Shown here: positions 44,292-52,571 of the stretch, piece by piece | Numbering within the stretch: position 1 is the stretch's first letter | How the letters are laid out: every line of letters starts with the position of its first letter | Source: an uncultured Alphaproteobacteria bacterium | GTDB taxonomy: Bacteria > Pseudomonadota > Alphaproteobacteria > Puniceispirillales > UBA1172 | Assembly (NCBI GenBank): GCA_937952245.1 | Contig: CALFYS010000117.1 | Span: 1 to 64,000 of the forward strand | DNA: 64,000 nt | Direction: 5' to 3' | Notes under the pieces: model-generated | Database searches by the model: none | Told to the model about the DNA's origin: nothing | Seen by the model: the letters and a program-made list of their open reading frames with translations, nothing else | Program-made: the position numbers and the translations under genes

Positions 44292-44834
44292 ATGAGCGTT
44301 ATCATGACCCCCAATGTTAAAACCTTGATGAAGGCATTGCCTTTAAAATCCACAATCACCGCTGGTTGTTTGGCCATCAGCCTAGTCGCCTTGCCTCTGT
44401 TGAGCCCAGTGGTGGGGAGCAATCCACACGCGATGGCGGCGGGTGATTATTCATCAACACCTGCTGAATCAGCATTGATGAAAGCGGCGAAAAAAGACAT
44501 TAAAAATAACGATTATCAATCGGCATTTGATCGCCTGATGGCCGGGATTGGGGCTGAGGCGAATAACGCCGATTTCCATAATTTATTGGGGTTTTCCGCC
44601 CGCAAAACAGGCCGCTATGAACTTTCGGAAAAGCATTACACCAAAGCCCTGTCGCTCAACCCAAAACACAAGCAAGCCATGGAATATATGGGCGAGTTAT
44701 ACCTAACGCTTGGCCAGATTGATCAAGCGGAAGCCCTGCGCGAGCGGTTGGATAAAGTCTGTTGGTTGGGCTGTAGTGAGCTGGATGATCTGGATAAAGC
44801 CATCCAAGATTGGAAATCAAAAAACCAATCGTAA
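44292..44834 (+). CDS. Exported TPR-repeat protein
   Basis: 180 residues. An N-terminal hydrophobic segment (about 17-37, ending before the AMAAGDYSS region) looks like a signal peptide. Two to three tetratricopeptide units follow (ADFHNLLGFSARKTGRYELSEKHYTKAL and KHKQAMEYMGELYLTLGQIDQAEALRERL in part). A CxxGC pair (CWLGCSEL) near the C-terminus may be redox or structural. Probably a periplasmic scaffold. No functional partner is indicated. ATG 44292 or 44304. Confidence 0.72.
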   Translation: MSVIMTPNVKTLMKALPLKSTITAGCLAISLVALPLLSPVVGSNPHAMAAGDYSSTPAESALMKAAKKDIKNNDYQSAFDRLMAGIGAEANNADFHNLLGFSARKTGRYELSEKHYTKALSLNPKHKQAMEYMGELYLTLGQIDQAEALRERLDKVCWLGCSELDDLDKAIQDWKSKNQS

Positions 44835-44842
44835 CGGCGTGA

Positions 44843-45865
44843 TCAGGTTGAACCACGTTCATTAAGTTCAGCCAATTTTTGCTGGGCGGATGGCGAAAGG
44901 CCACCATTATTGGCTTGATCGTCACCGCCGGCATCATCACCGCCAAATGACCCCACTGGCATATCAAAATCATCGCCGCCAATGGGCGAGACATCGACTG
45001 TGACTTCATGTTTCGGTTTTGTATCTTCAGGAGTGTTTTCAGGGGCGGTGATGTCTTCAATGGGGATAAAATCATCCTCACCATCTTCAGCGAAATCATC
45101 TTCAAAACTGTCTTCAGCATCGTCTTCAATATGGTCAGAAGGGTCTGCGCCAAAACCGCCGAAATCAGTATGAATCCCTAAATCAGGATCATCATCCTCT
45201 GTGTCCTCAAAGAACAGCTCATCTTCGTTATTATTATCGTTGTCCGTCATGTCGTTTTCGGTCGCCACGGGCATGATGAAATCTTCATTAAAGTCAGATT
45301 GATCTGATGATGCTGTGCTCGTGCCAGTGCCAGCCCCAACATTTGTCATGGCGGCGGCGGTTGAGGCATCAAGGGTGAAGGATTGCACAGGCTGAGACGA
45401 CACAATGGGCTTTGGCGCGTCATCAACAGGATCAGGGTGATCAAGGCTGGCGATTAAACTGCTGTCATCAACCACGGGCATAACACCAACCGCCAAATCA
45501 TCATCAATGGATAAGGGCTTGCGCTTATCGGCAACAGGATAAAGCGGCAGGGGGCTGTCAGGGATTTTCGCCAAGTTTTTCATCACCGACTTTGGTGTGC
45601 CTTTTGCCTTTTTGGGGCGGCGGGCAGGTTTAGCCGCTTTAACAGGCTTAGCCTTAGGTTCTTTGATTTTCTTCGGACGGCCTTTCTTTGGTTTGAGCCG
45701 AGAGATCAAAAGGATCATCACCAAAAAGATAAAGGCGCAAGTGATCAAGAATAAAGGCTTGCCATATTGATTAACGGCAAGGCGAAGAACACCGTTGCTT
45801 TCCACAACGCTGGCCACTTGCGGCAAGGCATAGAACTGCTGAATGAAAAGGTCGAGCTGTTCCAT
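44843..45865 (-). CDS. Single-pass membrane protein with basic and acidic low-complexity tail
   Basis: 340 residues, not recognised as a known family. An N-terminal amphipathic stretch is followed by one membrane helix (about 38-56, FLITCAFIFLVMILLI). Next come a Lys/Ala/Pro-rich cytoplasmic segment (about 58-100) and a long Asp/Glu-rich disordered tail with repeated phrases such as DDAEDSFEDDFAEDGEDD, ending in AQQKLAELNERGST. It is coupled to the HExxH gene by a TAATG overlap. Looks like a cell-envelope or scaffold protein; function unknown. Confidence 0.65.
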   Translation of the reverse strand: MEQLDLFIQQFYALPQVASVVESNGVLRLAVNQYGKPLFLITCAFIFLVMILLISRLKPKKGRPKKIKEPKAKPVKAAKPARRPKKAKGTPKSVMKNLAKIPDSPLPLYPVADKRKPLSIDDDLAVGVMPVVDDSSLIASLDHPDPVDDAPKPIVSSQPVQSFTLDASTAAAMTNVGAGTGTSTASSDQSDFNEDFIMPVATENDMTDNDNNNEDELFFEDTEDDDPDLGIHTDFGGFGADPSDHIEDDAEDSFEDDFAEDGEDDFIPIEDITAPENTPEDTKPKHEVTVDVSPIGGDDFDMPVGSFGGDDAGGDDQANNGGLSPSAQQKLAELNERGST

Positions 45866-46380
45866 TATCCCGCCTCATCCAGATTAAAGCGGTCAACAAA
45901 TTCACTGACCAATTTATGTTGCCATTCATGGGCTTCTAATTCCCATGGCCGAATGGTGTAGGGGATTTGATCAATCAAACCAATTTTAACCCCAAGCCAT
46001 TGGGCGGTGAATTTTTCAGGCTTGCCCGGGGCAGGGGCTTTGCCCAAGAGCATATACCGACCCGAAGCCACTTGTGCGATATGGATCCATTCATGGGCCA
46101 ATTTCAGCATGGTTTCCAACACATCATTCTGGCGCTGGATGACGCAATCAAAGTGATCAGGCGGGATGGGTTTGCCGCGCTTTTTCATCGCCAGCATATC
46201 GCGGCGTTGCAACCCCATTTGGGTGTTATCCGCGGAAACACCGCTTGAAACCAGCCGGATGGTGACCGTAACCTCTCCCCTTCGGTCAGGGGCGATTAAG
46301 CGATCATGGAAATAGCGGCACGCCGCTTCCGCCAGTTCGCCAAGCGCGGGTTCAATGTTATGTGTTTCAAAAGTCAGCAT
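45865..46380 (-). CDS. HExxH-motif (SprT-like) putative metalloprotein
   Basis: 171 residues with a zinc-type motif LAHEWIH at 95-100 inside a helix, and a later WELEAHEWQHKL that could supply a further ligand. The layout is reminiscent of SprT-like or short gluzincin-like proteins. No signal peptide, so cytoplasmic. It is the upstream partner of the acidic membrane protein, with translational coupling. A protease or metal-binding role is suggested, not shown. Confidence 0.6.
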   Translation of the reverse strand: MLTFETHNIEPALGELAEAACRYFHDRLIAPDRRGEVTVTIRLVSSGVSADNTQMGLQRRDMLAMKKRGKPIPPDHFDCVIQRQNDVLETMLKLAHEWIHIAQVASGRYMLLGKAPAPGKPEKFTAQWLGVKIGLIDQIPYTIRPWELEAHEWQHKLVSEFVDRFNLDEAG

Positions 46381-46454
46381 AAAGTCACAAGTGCTGGAAA
46401 ATACTTCCCCTAATTTAGGGCAAGTTACCGTTATTCTTCAAGTTTTCTTTGGTT

Positions 46455-46883
46455 TTATTTTATCATTCTTTTGTTTGTGATGGCTTTGGCCACGGCCTGA
46501 TAAACCAAAAGAACACAAGTATGACGAGATTTAAACGCTCGAATAGGGTGAAACGCCTCTCCGCCGGATAGGGGTATATCCTGATTTTGGGTCAGGGCAT
46601 CTTCAATCTTTTGGGGCAATTCAAGGGCGTGGTCTGTATCCATTTCGATCAACGCCCCCAAAGCAAAGCCTGTTGAAGCTTCACAAATGGCGCAACCTTG
46701 GGTTTCAGCGGAAACATGGGTGATCTTGCCGTTGTTGATGTTAAGCGCAACATGGACTTCATCACCGCAGGTTGGGTTTTTCATAGCTGCGGTGGCATCG
46801 GGATGGGCAAGCGGCTGTGATTGCCGCGCGTCTCTGGCGTATCCAAGGATTTGATCCTGATAAAGCTGGGTGAGATCTGCCAT
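46455..46883 (-). CDS. SufU/IscU-like Fe-S scaffold protein
   Basis: 142 residues of the NifU N-terminal (IscU/SufU) family. The cluster-binding set is complete: Cys39-Gly-Asp41, Cys64 and Cys67 (GCAICEAS), and His121-x-Cys123. The spacing resembles SufU. It would assemble or transfer Fe-S clusters or Zn-dependent sulfur. Other suf genes are not adjacent. The N-terminal LYQDQILGYARDAR is typical. Confidence 0.88.
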   Translation of the reverse strand: MADLTQLYQDQILGYARDARQSQPLAHPDATAAMKNPTCGDEVHVALNINNGKITHVSAETQGCAICEASTGFALGALIEMDTDHALELPQKIEDALTQNQDIPLSGGEAFHPIRAFKSRHTCVLLVYQAVAKAITNKRMIK

Positions 46884-47003
46884 GATTTGCCTGTCATGTC
46901 GGTGAAAACTTTATGTTTTATTATTAAACGTGTTATCATCAGTTATGAAACAGGTTTTTTGACGCAACACCAAGATATTAATATTAAGATAAAGGACTTC
47001 ACC

Positions 47004-48425
47004 ATGGGGTTATCCCTTGCCGCAACACGAATTTTAGCAACTTTAGGCCCGGCCAGCAGTGATAAAGACTGCATCAGGGCGATGGTGGACGCTGGCGCAA
47101 ATGCCTTTCGCATGAATTTTAGCCATGGCACCCAAGAAGACCACGCCGCCCGCCACAAAGTCATTCGTGAAGTTGCCGAAGAAACAGGCCAACCCATCAC
47201 CATCTTGGCTGATTTGCAGGGGCCCAAACTCCGCATTGGTGAGGTTGAAGACAATGTTGTGTTGAAGAAAGGCGATACGTTCACCTTTCAGCTCGAACCC
47301 GTGATGGGCAATGCCGAACGGGTATGCCTGCCTCATGTTGAAATTTTTGATGCGATTTTGCCTGGCCATCGGATGATGGTAAACGATGGCAAATTGCAAT
47401 TTATGGTCACCGGCGTTGATAAAGGGTTGATCATCACCCGCGTTGATGTTGGCGGGGCGTTGACCGACCGAAAAGGCGTTAATGTTCCTGATGTCGAATT
47501 AAACATCAGCCCCCTGACCGAAAAAGACAGGGCTGATCTGGATTTCGCCTTGGATTTAGGGGTCGATTGGGTCGCCTTATCCTTTGTCCAGCGGGTCAGC
47601 GATTTGATCGAAGCCCGCAGTATTATCCGTGATCGCGCCGCGATTATGTCCAAGATTGAAAAGCCAAAGGCGTTGGAAATCTTGGAAGATTTGATCGTCG
47701 CATCCGATGGCGTGATGATCGCAAGGGGCGATCTGGGGGTTGAATTGCCGCCGGAACGTGTCCCCGGGGCGCAAAAAGACATCACCCGCATTTGCCGCCG
47801 TGTCGGCAAGCCTGTTGTGGTGGCAACCCAAATGCTGGAATCCATGATTGATAACCCCATGCCAACCCGGGCGGAAGCGTCTGACGTCGCCACGGCGGTG
47901 ATGGATGGCGTGGATTGCGTCATGCTTTCGGCGGAAACCGCATCAGGGAATTATCCTGTTGAGACGGTTTCTATCATGCACCGGATTTTAGAAGAGACCG
48001 AAAAGCGTGACGGCTATTTTGAAAATCTGGCCTATACCGCCATTGATGGACACACGACCTATCACGCGGTGGCGGAAAGCGCGACCCAATTGGCTCAGCA
48101 TATTGATGCAAGAGCGGTGGTGGCGTTTTCAACCTCAGGGGCAACCGCTGTGCGTTTGTCACGGGAACGCCCGCCGCTGCCAATTGTCATGATGACGCCT
48201 AATCAAACCGCAAGACATCGGATGAATATCCTGTGGGGGATCAACAGTATTTTGACCGAAGAATACCCAAGCTTTGATCAAGCGTTGGATGGCATCAGTT
48301 CATTAATGCTGGAAAATGAGATGGGTCAGCCGGGCGATCAGGTGATTGTGGTGGCGGGCACACCCTTTGGCGTGGTGGGAACCACCAACACCATTCGGGT
48401 GCTTAATCTGCATAATGATCGATAA
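47004..48425 (+). CDS. pyk: Pyruvate kinase
   Basis: 473 residues. The start at 47004 follows AAAGGACTTCACC. Conserved elements: TLGPAS N-terminus, FRMNFSHGT, DLQGPKLRIG, the catalytic MSKIEKPKALE with the Mg/K site, IARGDLGVELP, and TQMLESMIDNPMPTRAEASDVATAV. It makes pyruvate and ATP from PEP. Its 3' end overlaps the convergent threonine aldolase gene by 23 bases. Confidence 0.96.
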   Translation: MGLSLAATRILATLGPASSDKDCIRAMVDAGANAFRMNFSHGTQEDHAARHKVIREVAEETGQPITILADLQGPKLRIGEVEDNVVLKKGDTFTFQLEPVMGNAERVCLPHVEIFDAILPGHRMMVNDGKLQFMVTGVDKGLIITRVDVGGALTDRKGVNVPDVELNISPLTEKDRADLDFALDLGVDWVALSFVQRVSDLIEARSIIRDRAAIMSKIEKPKALEILEDLIVASDGVMIARGDLGVELPPERVPGAQKDITRICRRVGKPVVVATQMLESMIDNPMPTRAEASDVATAVMDGVDCVMLSAETASGNYPVETVSIMHRILEETEKRDGYFENLAYTAIDGHTTYHAVAESATQLAQHIDARAVVAFSTSGATAVRLSRERPPLPIVMMTPNQTARHRMNILWGINSILTEEYPSFDQALDGISSLMLENEMGQPGDQVIVVAGTPFGVVGTTNTIRVLNLHNDR

Positions 48426-49482
48426 ATTCTGCTAAAGCGGATGCCAGTTTTGCGCAATCCTGATCATCAAGATCACGGTGAATAACACAGCGCATCCGCC
48501 GCCCGGGGCTGATCCGGCAATCGCGTTCCGCCATAAAGGATTTCAGATGGCCCAACGCTTCATCGCTGATGGATTTGTCGTCATCGCCAAAATGGATGAA
48601 CAGCATATTGGTTTCAACCTGATCCAGATCAATCCGTAAGCCTTTGATGGTGGCGAGCTGTTCTGCCAGCGTTTTGGCACGGTTATGGTCATCTTTCAGG
48701 CGGTCAATATTATGATCAAGAGCATAGATGCCAGCGGCGGCCAGCACCCCTGTTTGCCGCATCCCGCCGCCAAGCATTTTGCGCAACCGCCGGGCTTGAT
48801 GGATAAACGCCTCATCCCCCACCAAGACAGACCCTGCTGGCGTGCCCAGACCTTTTGACAGGCAAAGCGAGACGCTGTCATAGCCTTTAACCAGTTCTTT
48901 TGCGGTTGTGCCAAGCGCCACCACCGCGTTCATCAATCTTGCGCCATCACAATGCGCTTTCAGGCCGTTGTCATGAGCGAGGCTTGCCATTTGATCCATA
49001 TAGTCTTGCGATTGCACCATGCCGTTGACGGTGTTTTCAACACATAAAAGGCGGCTGATGGCGCTGTGGGAATCATCAGGCTTGATGGCGGCAATAACAT
49101 CTTGAGGGTTGAGCGCGCCGCGGGCATCAACGGGAAGGGGGCAAGGAAAAACACTGCCTAAAACAGCGGTGCCGCCCGCTTCATAGGTATAGATATGATA
49201 ATTCTTGCCAATGATATATTCATCGCCGCGCCCACAATGCGCCATCACGCCAATCAGGTTGGATTGCGTGCCTGTTGGCATAAAAAGGCCGGCTTCTTTG
49301 CCCATCAGCTCAGCGGCTTTGGCTTCAAGGGCGTTGGTGGTGGGATCATCGCCATAAACATCATCCCCCAATTCCGCGTTTTGAATGGCGGCCATCATCC
49401 CTTGGTCAGGGCGGGTGACGGTATCACTGCGAAAATCAGCAAGATTGGTTTTAGTATCCGATGCGGCGGCGGCGGCATACAT
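48403..49482 (-). CDS. Threonine aldolase (beta-hydroxy-amino-acid aldolase)
   Basis: 359 residues, fold-type I PLP enzyme of the low-specificity L-threonine aldolase family. Features: FRSDTVTRPDQGM, GDDVYGDDPTTN, the FMPTGTQSNLIG phosphate loop, HCDGARLMNAVVAL, and the PLP Lys in CLSKGLGTPAGSVL. It splits beta-hydroxy amino acids to glycine plus an aldehyde. It lies 17 bp downstream of an AspH-like dioxygenase, suggesting a hydroxylate-then-cleave pair. AAAGAGG ribosome site. Confidence 0.92.
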   Translation of the reverse strand: MYAAAAASDTKTNLADFRSDTVTRPDQGMMAAIQNAELGDDVYGDDPTTNALEAKAAELMGKEAGLFMPTGTQSNLIGVMAHCGRGDEYIIGKNYHIYTYEAGGTAVLGSVFPCPLPVDARGALNPQDVIAAIKPDDSHSAISRLLCVENTVNGMVQSQDYMDQMASLAHDNGLKAHCDGARLMNAVVALGTTAKELVKGYDSVSLCLSKGLGTPAGSVLVGDEAFIHQARRLRKMLGGGMRQTGVLAAAGIYALDHNIDRLKDDHNRAKTLAEQLATIKGLRIDLDQVETNMLFIHFGDDDKSISDEALGHLKSFMAERDCRISPGRRMRCVIHRDLDDQDCAKLASALAEFIDHYAD

Positions 49483-49499
49483 GGGCAGACCTCTTTTGG

Positions 49500-50138
49500 C
49501 TAAATGGCGATGGCGGCGACAATATGAACTCGAGGGTCAGGCCCGCCGTTAAGGGCGGTGTGATAACCTCTTGTATCGGTGAAATAAACCGATCCATCCG
49601 CGGGCAAATGGGTGCAGTGGTGATTAACGATAAATAATGACCCGGGGTTGGTTACAAGCGGGATATGCACCCGTGGTTCAGGGTCACGGTGCCATGAATT
49701 GCAAGAATAAATAGCTTTTGATAACACCCGCATCCGCCCCAAGGTGAAGCGAGATTTGAGAGCGTTGAACACATCTTCAAAGGCGGTGCCCGAAAACACA
49801 GGGTTTAATTCCGTATAGGCGTGCTCATCCACCAATTCTTCCACCGCGACTTCTTCATAGCGGTCATCAAGGCGGGTGTAATAACGGCCGGATAAATCAG
49901 TTTCTGTCAATTCCGTTGCCCCGGGGCGGCGGTTAACTGGTAAGGCTTTAAAAACATCACCATGGTAATCGGTGGTTTTTAAAATCCCCTCCAAATCACG
50001 ATTAAGGGCGGCCAGATCAACCTGCATATCAAGTTTACAAATGCCAGGACCGGGAACAAATTCAGCAACACTGGTGGTGTTCGGGAAATGCGCCAAATGA
50101 TCATTGATCATTTTACGGTCTTTTTCGATGGTATCCAT
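49500..50138 (-). CDS. AspH-like 2-oxoglutarate/Fe(II) dioxygenase
   Basis: 212 residues; a strong AAGGAGG site precedes the ATG. The C-terminal half (about 130-212) fits the aspartyl/asparaginyl beta-hydroxylase fold: His150-x-Asp152 (SWHRDPEPRVHIPL), distal His193 (GYHTALNGG) and Arg203 (DPRVHIVAAI) for 2-oxoglutarate. It should hydroxylate an amino-acid side chain or a small molecule. Adjacency to threonine aldolase suggests that the product is a beta-hydroxy amino acid. The N-terminal half is not recognised. Confidence 0.78.
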   Translation of the reverse strand: MDTIEKDRKMINDHLAHFPNTTSVAEFVPGPGICKLDMQVDLAALNRDLEGILKTTDYHGDVFKALPVNRRPGATELTETDLSGRYYTRLDDRYEEVAVEELVDEHAYTELNPVFSGTAFEDVFNALKSRFTLGRMRVLSKAIYSCNSWHRDPEPRVHIPLVTNPGSLFIVNHHCTHLPADGSVYFTDTRGYHTALNGGPDPRVHIVAAIAI

Positions 50139-50175
50139 GGCGGCCTCCTTGATCAGACAATTTTGATTTATCTGA

Positions 50176-50207
50176 TTTTTCTTTAGGCTATGATTTCAAC
50201 AGAAAAA
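50176..50207. promoter_or_regulatory. Inverted repeat upstream of the AspH-like gene
   Basis: TTTTTCT (50176-50182) and AGAAAAA (50201-50207) form a 7-bp inverted repeat with an 18-base centre, 38 bp upstream of the dioxygenase start and 84 bp upstream of rarD. The half-site is like those in front of the XRE-cupin regulator at 51907. A shared regulator is possible but unproven. Confidence 0.3.
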
Positions 50208-50290
50208 TTACATCGTAGGCAAGATAAATTATAGTGTCGCCAGCATCATTGTGGTGATAGGGTGAATGGTCTTCACCATAAGGATTTGGA

Positions 50291-51175
50291 ATGCCCTATA
50301 GCGGTTTTATTATTGGCGTGATCGCCAGCATGATTTGGGGCTTTACGCCAATCTTCTTTAAATTGATGGAAGATTTTTCACCGCAAGAAGTGGTGGCGCA
50401 TCGCATTATCTGGACGGTGGCGGCGATGTTGGTCTTCGCCTATTTCACTGCCCGCCTGCCAAGATTGGTCTATGCCTTGAAAACATGGCGGGAGATGCGG
50501 TCGATTATCTTCAGCGGCATTTTGATGGCGACCAATTGGCTGACGTTTATTTACGCCGTGACCAATGACAAAATCGTTGATGCCAGCCTTGGATATTATA
50601 TCTACCCGTTGATGGTGGTGGCGGTTGGTGTCTTCGGCCTTGGGGAGAAATTGCATCGTCTGGAATGGCTGGCGGTGGGGCTGGCGTTTTTAGGGGTTTT
50701 GCTGAAAACCTATGAAAATGGCGGCGCGCCTGTGATCGCACTCGTCGTCTCAACCAGTTTTGTGGCTTATACCTTGCTGAACAAAACCCGTGAAACAGGA
50801 CCAGTTGTGGGGCTTTTGGCTGAGGCGATTGTGCTATCACCCATAGCCTTGGTGTTTTTGGGCTTTTTGATGATGACCGGCGATGGCCAGTTCATCCAAG
50901 GTGGCGGGCTTAACACCGGATTGGCGATTGCAACAGGGGTGGTGACAGCGGTGCCATTGGCGATGTTTATCGCCTCCAGCCGCGCCATTGGGATCGCTGT
51001 TTCAGGCTTGTTGTTTTATCTGGCGCCGACATTTCATCTGATTTGCGGGGTGGTGATTTATCAAGAACCGTTCAGCCGCTTGGATGGATTTGCCTTTGGG
51101 TTGATCTGGCTGGCCTTGGCGGTGCTGGCCTATAAAAATTTCAGCCGCAAGGATGCGCTCCCCACGGCTGAATAA
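50291..51175 (+). CDS. rarD: RarD-type EamA transporter
   Basis: 294 residues and about ten membrane helices. The N-terminus MPYSGFIIGVIASMIWGFTP and the SPQEVVAHRIIWT segment are typical of RarD (chloramphenicol-sensitive protein family). SLGYYIYPLMVVAVG and FYLAPTFHLICGVVIYQEPF are the conserved later segments. An inner-membrane exporter of unknown substrate. Confidence 0.92.
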   Translation: MPYSGFIIGVIASMIWGFTPIFFKLMEDFSPQEVVAHRIIWTVAAMLVFAYFTARLPRLVYALKTWREMRSIIFSGILMATNWLTFIYAVTNDKIVDASLGYYIYPLMVVAVGVFGLGEKLHRLEWLAVGLAFLGVLLKTYENGGAPVIALVVSTSFVAYTLLNKTRETGPVVGLLAEAIVLSPIALVFLGFLMMTGDGQFIQGGGLNTGLAIATGVVTAVPLAMFIASSRAIGIAVSGLLFYLAPTFHLICGVVIYQEPFSRLDGFAFGLIWLALAVLAYKNFSRKDALPTAE

Positions 51176-51203
51176 AATTGGTTAAGAGACGTTCTGTTTC
51201 GAT

Positions 51204-51713
51204 TTATTCTTCAACAGTCGCCTTGATGATTTGATCAGGTTCAGCAGGCGGTTCACCCACATTGATGGCTTCAACCGCGTCCATGCCGCTTTCAACCTGC
51301 CCCCAGACGGTGTATTGGCCGGTCAAATGGCTGCAACCATCAAAGCAGATAAAGAACTGGCTGTCGGCGCTGTCAGGGCTCATGGCGCGCGCCATGCCAA
51401 CGGTACCATATTGATATTGGTAACTAGAAAATTCAGCCTTCAGGTTTTCACCTGACCCGCCCATGCCTGTGCCTGTGGGGTCGCCGGTCTGTGCCATAAA
51501 CCCAGGGATAACACGGTGGAAAATAATGCCATCGTAAAAGCCTTCATTGGCCAAGGTTTTAATGCGGGCGACATGGTTAGGCGCCAATGTTTCAAGAAGC
51601 GCGATGCGAATTTCGCCCTTTGTGGTTTCCAGCACCAGCGTGCCAGCTGCATTTGCGGTTGCGGTCATGGTGAATATCAAAGCTCCAATTAAAGACAGAA
51701 ATGAAAGGCGCAT
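51204..51713 (-). CDS. ppiA: Periplasmic cyclophilin-type peptidyl-prolyl isomerase
   Basis: 169 residues: signal peptide of about 22 residues (cleavage near ANA-AG), then a cyclophilin domain. Active-site motifs: FYDGIIFHRVIPGFMAQTGD, QFFICFDGCSHLTGQYTVWGQV. It catalyses proline isomerisation during periplasmic folding. Length and signal fit PpiA. Convergent with rarD. Confidence 0.93.
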   Translation of the reverse strand: MRLSFLSLIGALIFTMTATANAAGTLVLETTKGEIRIALLETLAPNHVARIKTLANEGFYDGIIFHRVIPGFMAQTGDPTGTGMGGSGENLKAEFSSYQYQYGTVGMARAMSPDSADSQFFICFDGCSHLTGQYTVWGQVESGMDAVEAINVGEPPAEPDQIIKATVEE

Positions 51714-51834
51714 GGGCCTTAACCCCCAATCTGGTGATCAATAAACTGTTGTTCTGCCTCTCAATTTAAGGCGGGTCAAGGTATCTTAAAGGGTGGCGGT
51801 AAGATTTACGATTTGATCCGTAATTATTTTTGAT

Positions 51835-51895
51835 TTTTCTGATGAAAAGGCTTGTCATTTTTTCATTTCGGTGAAAAAGTAATGAAAATTTTCAT
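51835..51895 (+). promoter_or_regulatory. Three TTTTC/GAAAA inverted repeats upstream of the XRE-cupin gene
   Basis: Three palindromic boxes follow one another: TTTTC-TGAT-GAAAA (51835-51848), TTTTTCA-N6-TGAAAAA (51859-51878) and the perfect ATGAAAATTTTCAT (51882-51895). They end just before the GGGGTGATCCT ribosome site of the regulator gene. Repeated boxes of one pattern next to a regulator are typical of autoregulated operators. They should govern the whole regulator-DMGDH-DMGDH-MttB operon. Confidence 0.5.
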
Positions 51896-51906
51896 GGGGT
51901 GATCCT

Positions 51907-52545
51907 ATGTTGAAGACATCTGAAGACACTGTGTTTTCAAAAAAAATGAATCGAGACTTGCCGACCAATGTCGCGGGTCTTGAGGGGGAATTAACGTCTT
52001 CAGGCCTGATCGGCAATGACATCAGAGCATTGCGCCAAGGCCGTGGGTTGACCTTATCGGCTTTGGCCAAAAAACTTGACCGTTCTGTGGGCTGGTTAAG
52101 CCAAGTGGAACGCGGCACGTCTGAACCTAATTTGGCGGATATTCGCCTGATCGCCGGAATTTTTAACCTGCCTGTCAGTTTCTTTTTTTCACATACCCCG
52201 CCGAGCGATGAATCAAGCTATATCGTGCGCGCTGAATCGCGCCGCAAGATGCGGGATGATGACACTTTTCTTACCGAAGAATTGCTCTCGCCGGATTTGG
52301 GCGGCGCTTTTGAATTGGTGCGGTCTGTTTTCGCCGCGGGGTCTTCAAGCAATGGCACAGTTAACCGCCCCACCGAAGAAGCCGGATATATCATTAAAGG
52401 CGAATTGCGCCTGACCATTGACGGTCAAGTTTTTGACCTAGGGCCAGGCGATAGTTTTTCATTCTCCCATGAAACCATGTCATGGGAAAACAAAGGCACT
52501 ATTGACGCGGAAGTGATCTGGGTGATCGCCCCGCCAATTTATTAA
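51907..52545 (+). CDS. XRE-cupin transcriptional regulator
   Basis: 212 residues. An N-terminal extension of about 35 residues precedes an XRE helix-turn-helix (about 36-92: IRALRQGRGLTLSALAKKL then WLSQVERGTSEPNLADIRLIAGIF). A C-terminal cupin (about 125-210) has GYIIKGELRLTIDG and LGPGDSFSF. The cupin should bind a small effector. It lies 26 bp upstream of two DMGDH-like genes and an MttB-like gene, implying control of methylamine/betaine breakdown. Confidence 0.92.
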   Translation: MLKTSEDTVFSKKMNRDLPTNVAGLEGELTSSGLIGNDIRALRQGRGLTLSALAKKLDRSVGWLSQVERGTSEPNLADIRLIAGIFNLPVSFFFSHTPPSDESSYIVRAESRRKMRDDDTFLTEELLSPDLGGAFELVRSVFAAGSSSNGTVNRPTEEAGYIIKGELRLTIDGQVFDLGPGDSFSFSHETMSWENKGTIDAEVIWVIAPPIY

Positions 52546-52571
52546 TCACGTATGGGATAAGTGAGGATATT

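Noticed and set aside
52546..52571. Glycine riboswitch before the DMGDH genes
   Set aside because: Only 26 bp separate the regulator and paralogue B, too short for an aptamer.
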